Positions 1 through 10,277 of a stretch of DNA of 28,007 bases are shown piece after piece. A model generated the notes under the pieces. It had not been told where the DNA came from, made no database searches, and saw only the letters and a program-made list of their open reading frames with translations. Each line of letters starts with the position of its first letter. Position 1 is the first letter of the stretch. Origin of the DNA: Schoenoplectus triqueter (Eukaryota; Streptophyta; Magnoliopsida; Poales; Cyperaceae); NCBI GenBank assembly GCA_964058805.1, contig CAXKVV010001073.1, forward strand, positions 1 to 28,007, given 5' to 3'. Made by a program: the position numbers and the translations under genes.

Positions 1-600
1 CGGAGGCTTAATACCCTCATAATTTACACAAATCATTAGAGATGTATAAAAGATTAGTTGTATTTATAGTATTTACGGATTGAGCGCCCTCTATAATCAT
101 TGTCTATCAGCGTCTTGAAGTTTAAATTCTGATTCGATCGCTGATAAAAAGTCAACTTCAAAACCTACTATTTCGTCATGAGTCATGACATGCATGAGCA
201 TGATGCACCATGCACAGTTGATTGTAAATTAAACAATTGGAAACCATTAACTCTCGTCAGTCAAATCGGAAGACATACATGAACATGATACATCGATATT
301 TCTTTCTCCGTTGCTTCAAAAGCTCTTCGCATAAAGAATCTTCAAACAAATAAAGGAACCGACCATAACTAGATTTTTAGGCCCTGCAAAAGCAATAATT
401 GTTGGAACCATGCCTGTTCTGCTTTCGCATGGAACAACATCATCCTTGCAGAGAATAAAGCAATATATCGCATTGTACTGACATTGTTGAAAATACTATC
501 CTCCCGACTTTTGGATGATCGATCACCGGCAACATCCAATTTCGCATGTAGGGTTATAAACAAGCCGAGCAGATTGGAGCTAAGTCGAGCCGAGTTAAGT

Positions 601-628
601 TCATGTTCAGCTCATTAGCTGAACATGA
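601..628. repeat. Perfect 12-bp hairpin with 4-nt loop
   Basis: Positions 601-612 (tcatgttcagct) are the exact reverse complement of 617-628, with loop catt between. It sits in a GC-richer patch with repeated gagc and gccgag words, so it is probably the remnant of a miniature transposon. There is no T-tract or coding context to suggest a terminator. Confidence 0.75.
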
Positions 629-1011
629 GCTGATAAAGTATTTTCTTAGATAAAGAATTTCTGAGCACCATAAATAATTTTTTTAGAGATGATAAAGTAT
701 TTTCTTAGGCGTTTGCATATTGGTCTGAATACAAATGTCATTCTATATACATATATATATATATATGTACAGGGGAGAGATGAACGGGAAATGAGATAAA
801 AAGGAACAAAAAAATTGCACTTCGTCTGAAATGCATGTGTCAAAATAAAATTAATAGTGCTTAATTTCAACATGTTAGGTACGTACATTCCAAGAAATAT
901 GATAAATTTTGTACAAACACGTTTTCTATGTATGAAGTACTTTTGCCCGATAACATTATCGTATGAGTTCTGACCGAAACATCGAAGTTCGATCTTTAGT
1001 TTTGTCAATAA

Positions 1012-1030
1012 CCCCCCCCCCCCCCCCCCC
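1012..1030 (+). repeat. Homopolymer tract, 19 C
   Basis: An uninterrupted run of 19 C in AT-rich DNA. Similar runs occur at 20944-20965 and, as G, at 24266-24280. The read length is probably unreliable at such tracts. Confidence 0.95.
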
Positions 1031-1322
1031 TAACATATGTTCTTTTGATAATTTATTTCGATTTAAGTAGATCAAAAAGAGAGAAAACGGAAAAGAAAGA
1101 TGAGCAGGGAGCAAAATGAAAAGTCATCGAGCCGATAAAAAGAAAGAAGAAAAAATAATAACTTAAGCAAGGGTAGATCTGAAAAAGTAAACAAGCAGTT
1201 TAATTTAGACCTGCCATATACCCGATACATCCGCCATGCCTCAATGCGAACCATGACATAATCATTCTAGGCGCATGATTTGTCATTGACCAGGTTTAAT
1301 TTAGAATAAAGGTAAAAAGCAT

Positions 1323-2406
1323 GGCCAGACAACGATCTACCCTTAGGATTGTGTTCGTATCATTTTTGGTACAATTTGATTTTAAGCAAAGATATAAATA
1401 ATCGGCGTAGGCGACAAGATATATGAGGAAGCATTAGGCAAGAATCTTAATTAGTGAAGAACCACAAACACAGTATCAAACACACTTAAGATGGCAATAC
1501 AACTGACTCCACATTATCGAGTTTACCGCATATTACGTTACAACACATTTATGTGGGATATAAATTTGAATATTTTACATACCTACAGATATATATTTAA
1601 TTATTAAATAGAACATTATGTTTGTTAAAAAAATATATAATTATTAAATGGAACACATAATTTTTCGTCAACTCTAAAAACTATATAAAAAAAATTAATC
1701 TACGTGGAGCATAAAAGTTAAAACTATCTAAAATTTTAAACCCATGTACAGCGTAAAAGTTAAAACTGACATAATTATTAATAACAATTATATATTTATT
1801 AAACGGAACACATAATTGTTAAATATAAAAAAATATCATGTATGCTAAATTGAACTTATATTATTTAAAAAATAAATATAATTTTTATTGTTAAAAGATT
1901 GTTCAATTTTTGCATTTTATAATTATGTGTCCTCTTTAACAAATATGAGTTTTCCTTTTAATAAATATATAGTGTCGTTAATAACTATGTGAATCCTTCA
2001 ACTTTTATATTGCATATGGGTTCAAAATTTTAGGCAGCAATTTTTATTGTTAATAAAAAAATATGTTGTGTTTAAAAATTATATCTGTTTTTTTTCGCAA
2101 ATATAGTATTTCATTTAATAAATATACAATTGTTGTTAACAGTTATGTCATGTATTTAAATTGAGACTTGTACTATTCAGCTATTTCTCTAATTCTATGT
2201 GTAGTGTCCCTCCTTTTGTGTCCTCTAATTCTATGTTTATGTACATTTTTTTTCTTAATTCAATGAAAACAATAGTCGGCGTCCAGCCTGCTATCTTCAA
2301 AAAAAAAAAAAAATTAAGCAATATCAAGGACACAATCTGGCCAACGTTCTATCCTTAGGATTGTGTTTATACCATTTTTGGTACAAGTAGAATTTAAGCA
2401 AATGTC
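1323..2406. repeat. Inverted-repeat block flanked by a long direct repeat
   Basis: About 1323-1391 and 2337-2406 are diverged direct copies; both contain ccttaggattgtgtt, then catttttggtacaa, then tttaagcaaa. Between them lies an AT-rich inverted repeat. The left arm, 1724-1785, has taaaattttaaaccca and gtaaaagtt. The right arm, 1976-2036, has tgggttcaaaattttag and caacttttat in reverse complement. The arms probably run from about 1575 to 2160, centred near 1870. The word attattaaat followed by ggaacacata or a close variant recurs in the left arm. No transposase is present. It could be a foldback or miniature element inside an older duplication. Confidence 0.55.
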
Positions 2407-2933
2407 TGGGACATAAAACGGACATGAAGGATTCCGACTGTCACTATCTTATAAAATGAAGGAAAATATAAAATATCCCACTAACTGTAATCACTTATGA
2501 CAAATGAATCATTTTAAAAGTTATGAGACCCCTGCGTAAGTAAAAGTAAGTGAAGTAAGGAGGCACAACAGGACACCATATCACTATTCTTAAATGAAAT
2601 TAAGTCAATGTTGATCTTAATTGTACATCACATATTAGTAACACATTAACACTATTTTAAAAATGGGGAAAGACCATAAGAGAGCAAACAGTAATTATAA
2701 TAATTCCAAAATATATATATATATAATTTTATTATAATTCAGAAAATTATGTGCCCATCTCCTTTCAATTTTTCTCTCTCTAGTGATTGTCTGGACTATT
2801 CAGTCTCCACCCCCTAAGCTAAAATTTTAGCTCGTCCCGTGACGCCAATTGCTTATTTGTTAATTAGATTGTTGTCAACCAGCATAGCTAAGGTGGTGGC
2901 TCCAACAGAGTGGAGATGGATTTGAAAAATAAA
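2407..2933. other. AT-rich intergenic DNA, nothing recognised
   Basis: No coding potential or RNA gene is seen. There is a short AT microsatellite near 2711-2726. The segment around 2800-2850, which includes taagctaaaattttagctcg, resembles repeat-derived DNA, but I cannot assign it to a family. Confidence 0.45.
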
Positions 2934-4088
2934 ATGTTGTTTGAATGATAACTTAAGAATAGTGATGGAGAGAATAGGTGGTGGAAGTCTGACCTAGAGT
3001 GCCCTATTGTTGGTCCAGCCTATTCCGTACACTCTGATGACGGCTGGCTAACTCTTCAGAGTGAGCCGAGTGGATTATGCATTTATGCTTCCTTTAGAGT
3101 GAGCCGAGTGGATTATGCATTTATGCTTCCTTTCGACTGGTCTCTGCGCCCTCTTAATTAAAGCAAGAAAACTTAGGTTCCTAATAAATTAAATAGTGAG
3201 TTATTATTTTTTGTTTGATACTAACGATTATTAATTTTATTATTACTTAATGATATTTATTAATTAATAATTATTATGAATTATCAATTTATATAATATT
3301 AAAAATATTTTTGTATTAATTTAATTATTTAGTGTTAATAAGATTATTATTTATTATTATTATTTTATTTAATATTAATTTTTACTGTTATTAATTATTA
3401 TTTTATTCAATACTAATGGTTATTATTTTATTTATCATTAATAATTATTATTTTTATTACAAATGATTATTATTTAATGTTATTTATTGTCATTTTATTT
3501 AATATTACTCTGCACTATTTTTAACTATTATTTTATTCAAACTCCAATGATGATTATTATTTTTCAATATTAACGCTTATTATTTTATTTATTACTATTT
3601 TGTTTATTCAATATTAATGCTTGTTATTATTTAATATTATTTATTTATAATCACTTTGTTTAATGTTAATGCTTATTTAATATTGCTCTGTATATTGGTA
3701 ATTATTGTTTATTTAAATTTTTATGATTTTTATGTTGATTATTGTTATTTATTATTAGTAATTATTATTTTATTCAATATTAATGCTTATTATTAATTAT
3801 TATTTTATTTATTACTAATGAATTTTATTTTATTTATTATTATTTATTACTATTTTGTTTAATATTATTGAAGAAATGAATACAAAATTGAGGCAAAAGA
3901 AACTTTTATTATATTTATTATTCTCACAGGATGCTAATTTGCTAAATCATCGAATGGTTTGTTTAGTAAATTAGCACTGTTCGGAGCTAATTCTAAATTT
4001 TTATTTTGTGTTTGGTTGATGTTACTATTGGAGATCACTGTTGCTATTCTAAAAATAACACTAACGTGGCACATCCAAACATATCTTA
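2934..4088. mobile_element. Degenerate MITE with expanded TTA-rich core
   Basis: The right end (about 3925-4086) resembles that of the better preserved element at 14124-14554: both have attagcactgttc, a gctattcta block, and a terminus reading catccaaacata here and cattcaaacacaccc there. A candidate left end, gttgtttgaatgat at 2936, is similar to gtgtttggatggtg. Between them, 3190-3870 is low-complexity TTA/TTTA DNA, occupying the same place as the AT-rich core of the relatives. A 38-bp tandem duplication lies inside at 3058-3133. Shared blocks support family membership; the exact ends are inferred. Confidence 0.4.
3058..3133 (+). repeat. Perfect 38-bp tandem duplication
   Basis: 3058-3095 and 3096-3133 are identical; each starts agagtgagccgagtgg and ends ttatgcttccttt. 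Identity of the two units indicates a recent duplication, or a sequencing or assembly artefact. Confidence 0.95.
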
Positions 4089-4720
4089 GTTTTTTTTTAA
4101 AAAAAGGAGATCCGTTGACACCTAAAATTGACAGGAATTTAGAACACAAACACTGAAAAAAATTAATATCAAAATTGTTTAACTTAACTATTGTATATGA
4201 AAAAAATGAATCCATCCTTCTTTCTATTAGCCCAATTTTATTAACGAGATGACCGACATGCATTGTCTTGAGGATTCCTACTACACTACACAAAAAAAAG
4301 GATAAAGAAATGGAAAAGGAAAATAGAGTAGGATCACGGTGGCGCTCTCCAATTGCTCATTTATAAAAGACAAACAAAGAATTCCGCACTTATGCAAATA
4401 GCATATTCTCATCCTCTTTTTTAACCCTCCAAATACCAATTAATTAGTACATTCGAAGGTTCTAATACAAGTAGGCTAACATCATTATGTCAAGCTAATC
4501 ATCTACTAATTAGTAATTCAAACTTAAAGAAAAGAAACCTTACAGTGTAAGCAATCCGTTCGATTTGCTCTCCAGTCCCTTTCTCAATTTCTACCATTTT
4601 TTTATTCTAATTTGATCAGACAAGAACAATTAATGGAACTTATAATATTAATTGTACCACCTTCTTTTCTCTTTTCTCCCCTTTATATCGTGGTCCAAGT
4701 GAATGTTTTATCGAGCACCA
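4089..4720. other. Intergenic DNA, nothing recognised
   Basis: AT-rich with no conserved reading frame, RNA gene or clear repeat. Opposed open frames at 3934-4293 and 3959-4156 read across the end of the neighbouring miniature element and are not real genes. Confidence 0.5.
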
Positions 4721-5114
4721 GCGGTAAAGCAGTTTTTTATATATAATATTTATAATAATTATATTATTAATAATAAGAGTGATGAAATAAAAATTTTAAA
4801 AATATGAATGGCAGCGCGCCACTGAGAGTGACACGTTTGCACCTTTCAGTTTTTTTAAGTCTGGCCCGTTCTGGCCCAAACTACTTTTGTTTGACGCCAG
4901 TGGGAAAACGTCACTCCCACTGGCGTCTTTCAGATTTTTTTTTTAAAATACTGAAAAGTAAAAAAAATAAGACGCCACTGCCAGTGACGTCTTTGCAACG
5001 CGCCATTGACAGTGGCGCGCTGTCATTCGTATTTTTAAAAATTTAATTTAATCACTCTTATTATTAATAATATAATTATTCTAAATATTATATGTAAAAA
5101 AACTGGCGGTAAAG
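4721..5114. mobile_element. Mutator-like MITE with 9-bp target duplication
   Basis: The element is 4730-5105 (376 bp). Its termini are long inverted repeats of about 55 bp: cagttttttatatataatat at the left pairs with cagtttttttacatataa read inward from the right, continuing through attattaataataagagtgat. The 9-bp direct repeat gcggtaaag at 4721-4729 and 5106-5114 is an intact target-site duplication. Long terminal repeats and a 9-bp duplication are typical of nonautonomous Mutator-like elements. The GC-rich interior has palindromes, including one at 4893-4927 (gacgccagtggga and its complement) and repeated gcgcca/ccagtg words. No transposase is encoded; the open frame at 4804-5046 is incidental. 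Confidence 0.85.
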
Positions 5115-5394
5115 TAATAGAAAGAAACGTTGATAACAAATAGAGATGGTCTTTTGACCTCCAAATGCTAATATTTTTTCTTTGAAGGGTATGGTCAACG
5201 CCAATACCTATTTTCTTTATTGATGAAAAGATAGAAAACTGTACATAATCCTAGGTTATGAAAAATTGAAAAACATATATTACAAGATGGCGCTTATGAA
5301 TCGGCATTCATTATGTAATCGGCATTCATTATTTGATATTTCTTAGTAGGAAAAATCGTCACTATTGGAAGATCCAAAATCCTCAAATCTACAA
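5115..5394. other. Intergenic DNA with a short tandem repeat
   Basis: No gene is seen. A 17-bp word, atcggcattcattatgt or close to it, occurs twice in tandem at about 5299-5332. Confidence 0.5.
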
Positions 5395-5540
5395 CTTTCT
5401 CTTGGCCAAAAAAAATAGCAAAAAATTTGAAAAAAAATATAAAATTTGATTTTCTACAAGAATTTTATATAGAGAATAAATTGAACGATTCAAATCAGTC
5501 ATTTTTAACTTGAATTTTGAGATTTTGACACTGTGTACCT
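5395..5540. repeat. Half-copy of the foldback element family
   Basis: The order of words aaaaaatata, aaaatttgattt, gattcaaatc and tttgagattttga matches the right half of the element at 9613-10234 and the units of the 10276-12274 palindrome. No inverted partner or tgcttcgcgaagca end is visible here, so it is a fragment. Its relationship rests on word order rather than on a computed alignment. Confidence 0.4.
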
Positions 5541-8500
5541 GGGCCGGCCTCCTCTGTTTTATTTTTTGTTATTAATGTGGGTCGTTGGATTTACTCTGAG
5601 ATTAACTCATTACGTGATGAATAACCCAGATACATTTTCTATTTCCTTTTAATCTATAATTCACTGGATGTGTCAGATTTCCTTTAAGATTCACCACGAT
5701 GCGTCAAGACTCATGCTTGTGCATCAAAGATCGTGCACCTTCAATTTTTTGACTCCCCTGCTGATCGCCTCGTCAAGATCTGTGTTGGCGGTGTCACTGA
5801 TGATCTAGACGGTGGATTCTTGATCGGTCAAGTGCGTCAACGTCGCCTTGCTACGAGGAGTCTATCTACGGTGGCTGATTGGCAATCAGAGTAATGGTTA
5901 GGGCTGCACGCTAGTGCCACTTGAGACAGGTTGGTACCAATCGGTACCGAAAGGCAATCCTTGCAATTTTGATTGATTTCGATGGAATTTTCAACGATTC
6001 AAGGCTTATAATGCATCATCTGCTTAGGTGAATTGTCACGATGCAAACTAGTTTTACTCACTAATTTCTTGTTAATATGCGATATTGATCAGTGTCGTTC
6101 AATACCGACTGATACCGATTGCAATTCGTTCTAAATTGTTGTTGTTCACTCACTCTCAGTACTACTCACTTATTTATCAAGCTTCATAACAACAATTCCA
6201 ATCACAATGCACTCGCATATGCATGCAATTCTCCTTTAATCTCGATCTGGAACTCAATCTTATCAGCACAATGCGATAACAACGTTAAAACTCTAATTTC
6301 GTCGAGTTCTCAAGCTCTCAGCTGAGATCAATCGAATTTGATTGATGCTATAGACTCTAATGTATGAAATACAAGCAAGAATAGACGCAATTTCAATTAT
6401 AAAACTGAAAATCGATGAAAATCCAACTGTTATCGAGTTCTCAAGTAGAGCACTGAGATCAATCGATATAGCAATATCAATTATCAATTCTAAAGCGAAA
6501 TTCAACAAAGAAACTAAAAGATTCATCTCTCTGAGTTTATAGCTTATGAAAGAAAGAAGAAAATCAAAAAGAAAATCGATGAAAAATCAAGAAAATCCAA
6601 AATGGCACAATATTATACTATTACTCGCAAATTCAATTATAATTACACTATCAAGCTCTGATTTTCAAGAATTAAACTTCAAAAATCTCAATTGACATAA
6701 TACAGAGCTTAGAACTCACCTCTAATCAAGTAATTGATATGAATGAATCGAGTTCTCAAGTGAAACACTGAGATCAATCAATTATACCAACTTATCTTCA
6801 TGTTTCTTGCTTCTCAATTGCTATCTTTATCTTTCTGAGCTCTATATTCAATCTCTAAGTGTTGTCTATGTGTTTCTTTTCTCTTTCCCTTTTGTGTTGT
6901 TAATTGCACTAATTGGGCGGTTTATATAGGCAATTAAGGGTGCACACAAGAACTAAGCCGTACACCAGTCATACACCATTAATTGAACTGCTCTGGCTTA
7001 TGAACATGGTCTATACTTTCTGTTATTCATTTTGTTATAGTGTGAGCCCCATTTAAGCGAATCCAAGGCTCAAACCTTGACTGTTGACCAAGTTTGACCC
7101 TTTCTTTGCTTCTTACTCACTGGTGGAACCTTCTAGACCTCTTAACATGCTATATATACTCATCTCAATACACCAAGGCTGCCTCATTCCTCTCTGTCAT
7201 TGTAGCTCACCTCTCAAACTCTAATTCACTCACCCGAGTTCAAGTTTTGATCAAAACCATATCTCCTTCATTCAGTTATCATCTCTAATCACCTCAGCAC
7301 CATCGTATGAGTGTGTAGAAGGTGTGAGCATTGTCAATTCGAGTTTATAGTGTAAAGTCTAAGCTTTCCTTCATTTGCCCAATTTCATCATCTTGATTCA
7401 ATTGCCTCAATTCAACTCACAATTGCTGCTCTTTCATTCACATACAGGATGGCCTAGGTGATTAGAGACTGCCTGCATCATCAATTTTGAGTTTGAGCAC
7501 AAGGATTAGAACCCCTCATTAGCTACTCGAGGTAATCACTTTCTTATACTGCCTTATTCACTCATGATTTCTCAATTTCAAATATTTACACCTCTTCTCC
7601 TATGTGTAGGCTAGTTTTAGCTAGAATGAATTGAAGTTTCAAACTGTAGAGAGCTTAATCAGCGTTAATGGCGCCTTCTGCCTCGTCGAGAAGAAGAAGA
7701 AAGATAGGGAGGGGAGAAGGAGAAAACTCCTAAGAGGCTAAGCTTGGCGCACAAGGTCTACAGCAAAGTGGGGCCCACTGTCAAAGGCGCAAATGCACAT
7801 GAGCCAGGTTTATACCTTCTTTTCCTTATGATTTAAACTTCTGCTTAGTTCTGTATAGGTTTGGTGCATGAATTAATGAATGAATTCTCTATTGAATTGC
7901 TAATATGTGGGCCCCACATGTAAGATCTATGAGTCTGGGCTCACAAGTCCAGTCATCAACTGCTTAGTATACTGTTTAATGCTAATTTGGCTGAGGTGGC
8001 ATGCTGTGATAGGTCTATTAGCTTAATCAACATCCCCTTAAGCTTAATAGTTTGTTAACAGTTGCTAACGTGGCCCAATGAGGTGCAGCCATGTGGCACA
8101 AGTAAGACCCACCTATCAGGTGTATGAGACCCACATGAGTGAGGTGGATCAATTAGATACTGTCACGTGGCACTGACATGCTGAGGTGGCCCAATGATGT
8201 GCCTCTCTCTCTCTCTTCTCTGATTCTGCATGTGTCTACTTGAGATGTCCAATTTTCACCCATACCTGCTTATATCCCTAAGTTGCACCAAGACAAGTCC
8301 TTGATTGGATCTCAGTCATTGATTAATCTATTTTTCCTTGTCTGATTTTATTCTAATAGCTCTACTTGTCCAAAAATTATAAAAATTTCACCAAAAATCC
8401 CTAAATTCTTGATAATCACTATAATTTTTTATTTCCATTTTGTCCTTGTCTCTTTGAATTAAAAATTCTCTTAAGATAAACCCTATTCTAATTACATAAA

Positions 8501-9300
8501 ATCTCAAATATGAATGTTGGAGCTTGGTGCTTGTGCCAATAATATTATTTTGTGTTGTCCTTAGTCAAACATCTATTTGTGATGTTATTGCTAAGTCCAA
8601 CTCTATCTGATCAAAAGTTGATCATGAGTCAACAATTACAACAGATATCAGTTCAATCAAATGCAGCTCACATGGGCATCTGATGAACTCTGTGAAATTG
8701 ACCTTCAAGTTTTTGTACAAGAAGACAAATCACATTACATTTTATTTATCCGGCTGTATCAAAATATTGGTTTTGAATACAACATCCTCGTTATTGCTTG
8801 AGAATCTCTCTATTTCTGCAATTAGGGTTTATCTTAGGCATTTCACTTGAATTTCTGAGCATTTCTCTTTAATTTCTTCCTTTATCTCTGACAATAGGTG
8901 TGGGACCCACTTATCAAGCAAAATAATCATAAGGATGACAGTTCAAGAGACCTCTCTCTCTTCTAGGTCTCTTGAGAGTCATCCACTCAAATGAAGGGGT
9001 GATAACAGGATATTTATATCATGTAGCCCTTGCTTGACTTCCCTTATGGGATTAATGGATTGACTCTGGAGCTTGACAACGATCTCTTCCGACTGGTGGC
9101 CTTTTTCTCTCTCCTTCTCTGCCTCCTTCTTATGTTTATATGATTTATGATCATCTCTTTAATATTATTTACTTAAATCTTCTCACTCTCCTCTTGAAAT
9201 ATTTCAAGGGTAAACAATTTTATTATGAAGATCACTTTTGTAATGTGTCAGACTGAGAACTACATGCATGATATCTTCTACATTCATCCGATGGTTAGCA
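5541..9300. mobile_element. Repeat-like block, probably retroelement-derived, no coding domain
   Basis: Base composition is less AT-rich than the flanks. The segment from about 7765 to 8190, plus 8899, has repeated gtgggnccac and gacccac words such as tggggcccactgtc, a style of sequence common in the noncoding parts of plant LTR retroelements. A phrase of the form gagttctcaag followed by gagatcaatc recurs at about 6304, 6434 and 6750. TATA-like words face opposite ways: minus strand near 6921-6928 (ctatataaac) and plus strand near 7151-7158 (ctatatatac). I found no gag, protease, reverse transcriptase or integrase motif in any frame, and no paired LTR ends. Long noncoding transcripts or gene remnants cannot be excluded. 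Confidence 0.3.
8933..8984. repeat. Hairpin, 20-21 nt arms with 11-nt loop
   Basis: The left arm starts ggatgac and ends caagagacct; the right arm starts aggtctcttg and ends gtcatcc, its near-complement with about three mismatches. The loop is a CT run. The arm length is like that of a small-RNA precursor, but the structure is short and there is no other evidence. Confidence 0.65.
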
Positions 9301-9612
9301 ACCTATGTTGTCAACAAAAAAGAAAATAAAAAAGATAGAAAAAATAAAATAATATCAGCAATAAAACTCAGTAATCAGTTATTTACCGATATAACTTCTC
9401 TCTAATAGGTTATAATATAATTGAAATTCATCTAATGCATTTAAAATAGAATAATTCATTATTATTTATGAAACATATAATTTAAGCAATTATGCATATA
9501 CATGAAGACCACAGCCAGACATGGTAGTATGAGAGAGATATATCTCATTTATCTGCTGATAAGCAGGGCTCTTCATAGCTTAATATCACTCACAGCCTTT
9601 TATAGATATAAT
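9301..9612. other. AT-rich intergenic DNA, nothing recognised
   Basis: No gene, RNA or repeat ends are seen. The open frame at 9502-9738 runs into the adjacent foldback element and is incidental. Confidence 0.5.
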
Positions 9613-10234
9613 GTGAGGCTATGGTGTTTCGCGAAGCACAAAACCTCACGTGCTTCATATTCATATCTCAAATTTAAAAGTTCAAACTGCCGATCCAAAT
9701 CGTTCAACATGATCTTCATCAATGGTGGAGGCATGTAGAAGATTATGGGTGTAACTTACACCACTGAATTTTAAATTATCTTTGATTTTAAACTTAATAA
9801 TAATAGTTTATATTTATTATTTATTATCTTTCTACCAATTTGAACCCACAAATATTTCATTCATATTAACATTATTGACAATACTCATATTTTAGACCAA
9901 TAAAGAATAAAAAATAATTTAATTATATTAAATGACACCATTGAGATATATTCTTAGCTCCTCCACTGTATTCTCGTATTAAAATATCTCTTAAGATCAA
10001 ATTATATTTTTTAGATGGCTATAAAATTTGTTGATCTAATAATTTTTATACCATTCAATACTAATGAATTTACACCCATTTAAAAAGGAACAAAAAATTT
10101 CAAAAAAAATATAAAATTTGATTTCCAAATATATTTCAATATGAAGATCATGTTCAACCGTTTGGACTTTGAAATTTGAGTTACGGACACAAAACACGGG
10201 ATATTTTATGTTTCGCGAAGCACCATAGCCTCAC
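9613..10234. mobile_element. Foldback/MITE element with gcgaagc ends
   Basis: The termini are inverted: gtgaggctatggtg at 9613 and caccatagcctcac ending at 10234, each followed inward by the ttcgcgaagc palindrome. Homology between the arms continues for about 120 bp, through caaatttaaaagttcaaac and its partner, to gttcaacatgatcttcat on the left and atgaagatcatgttcaac on the right. The middle is AT-rich and noncoding. No target-site duplication is evident. The same words form the units of the palindrome that begins 42 bp downstream, so this is another member of that family. Confidence 0.75.
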
Positions 10235-10238
10235 TTTC

Positions 10239-10244
10239 TCTCCT

Positions 10245-10276
<32 letters not shown>
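10239..10276. repeat. CT then AT microsatellite
   Basis: A run of CT repeats passes directly into AT repeats, exactly between the 622-bp foldback element and the left arm of the 2.0-kb palindrome. It may have been the insertion site or may have grown at the junction. Confidence 0.85.

Positions 10277-10277
<1 letters not shown>

Larger units (their letters stand above)
1..1322. other. AT-rich intergenic DNA, no gene
   Basis: I see no gene here. Open frames on the minus strand (for example 646-1008 and 1072-1254) read through low-complexity DNA and a C tract and look like no protein family. Small features inside are a perfect hairpin at 601-628, a 19-bp direct repeat at 631-649 and 690-708 (starting tgataaagta), an AT microsatellite near 746-768 and a run of 19 C at 1012-1030. 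The stretch at 565-630, with its repeated gagc/gccgag words, resembles fragments of short nonautonomous plant transposons, but no ends are visible. Confidence 0.6.

Noticed and set aside
4804..5046. An 80-codon open frame
   Set aside because: It lies entirely within the Mutator-like MITE and reads through its inner palindromes.
5541..9300. A conventional multi-exon plant gene
   Set aside because: No exon-like coding stretch with recognisable protein similarity is found on either strand; the splice-like and TATA-like words are isolated, and the repeated phrases suggest transposon-derived DNA.
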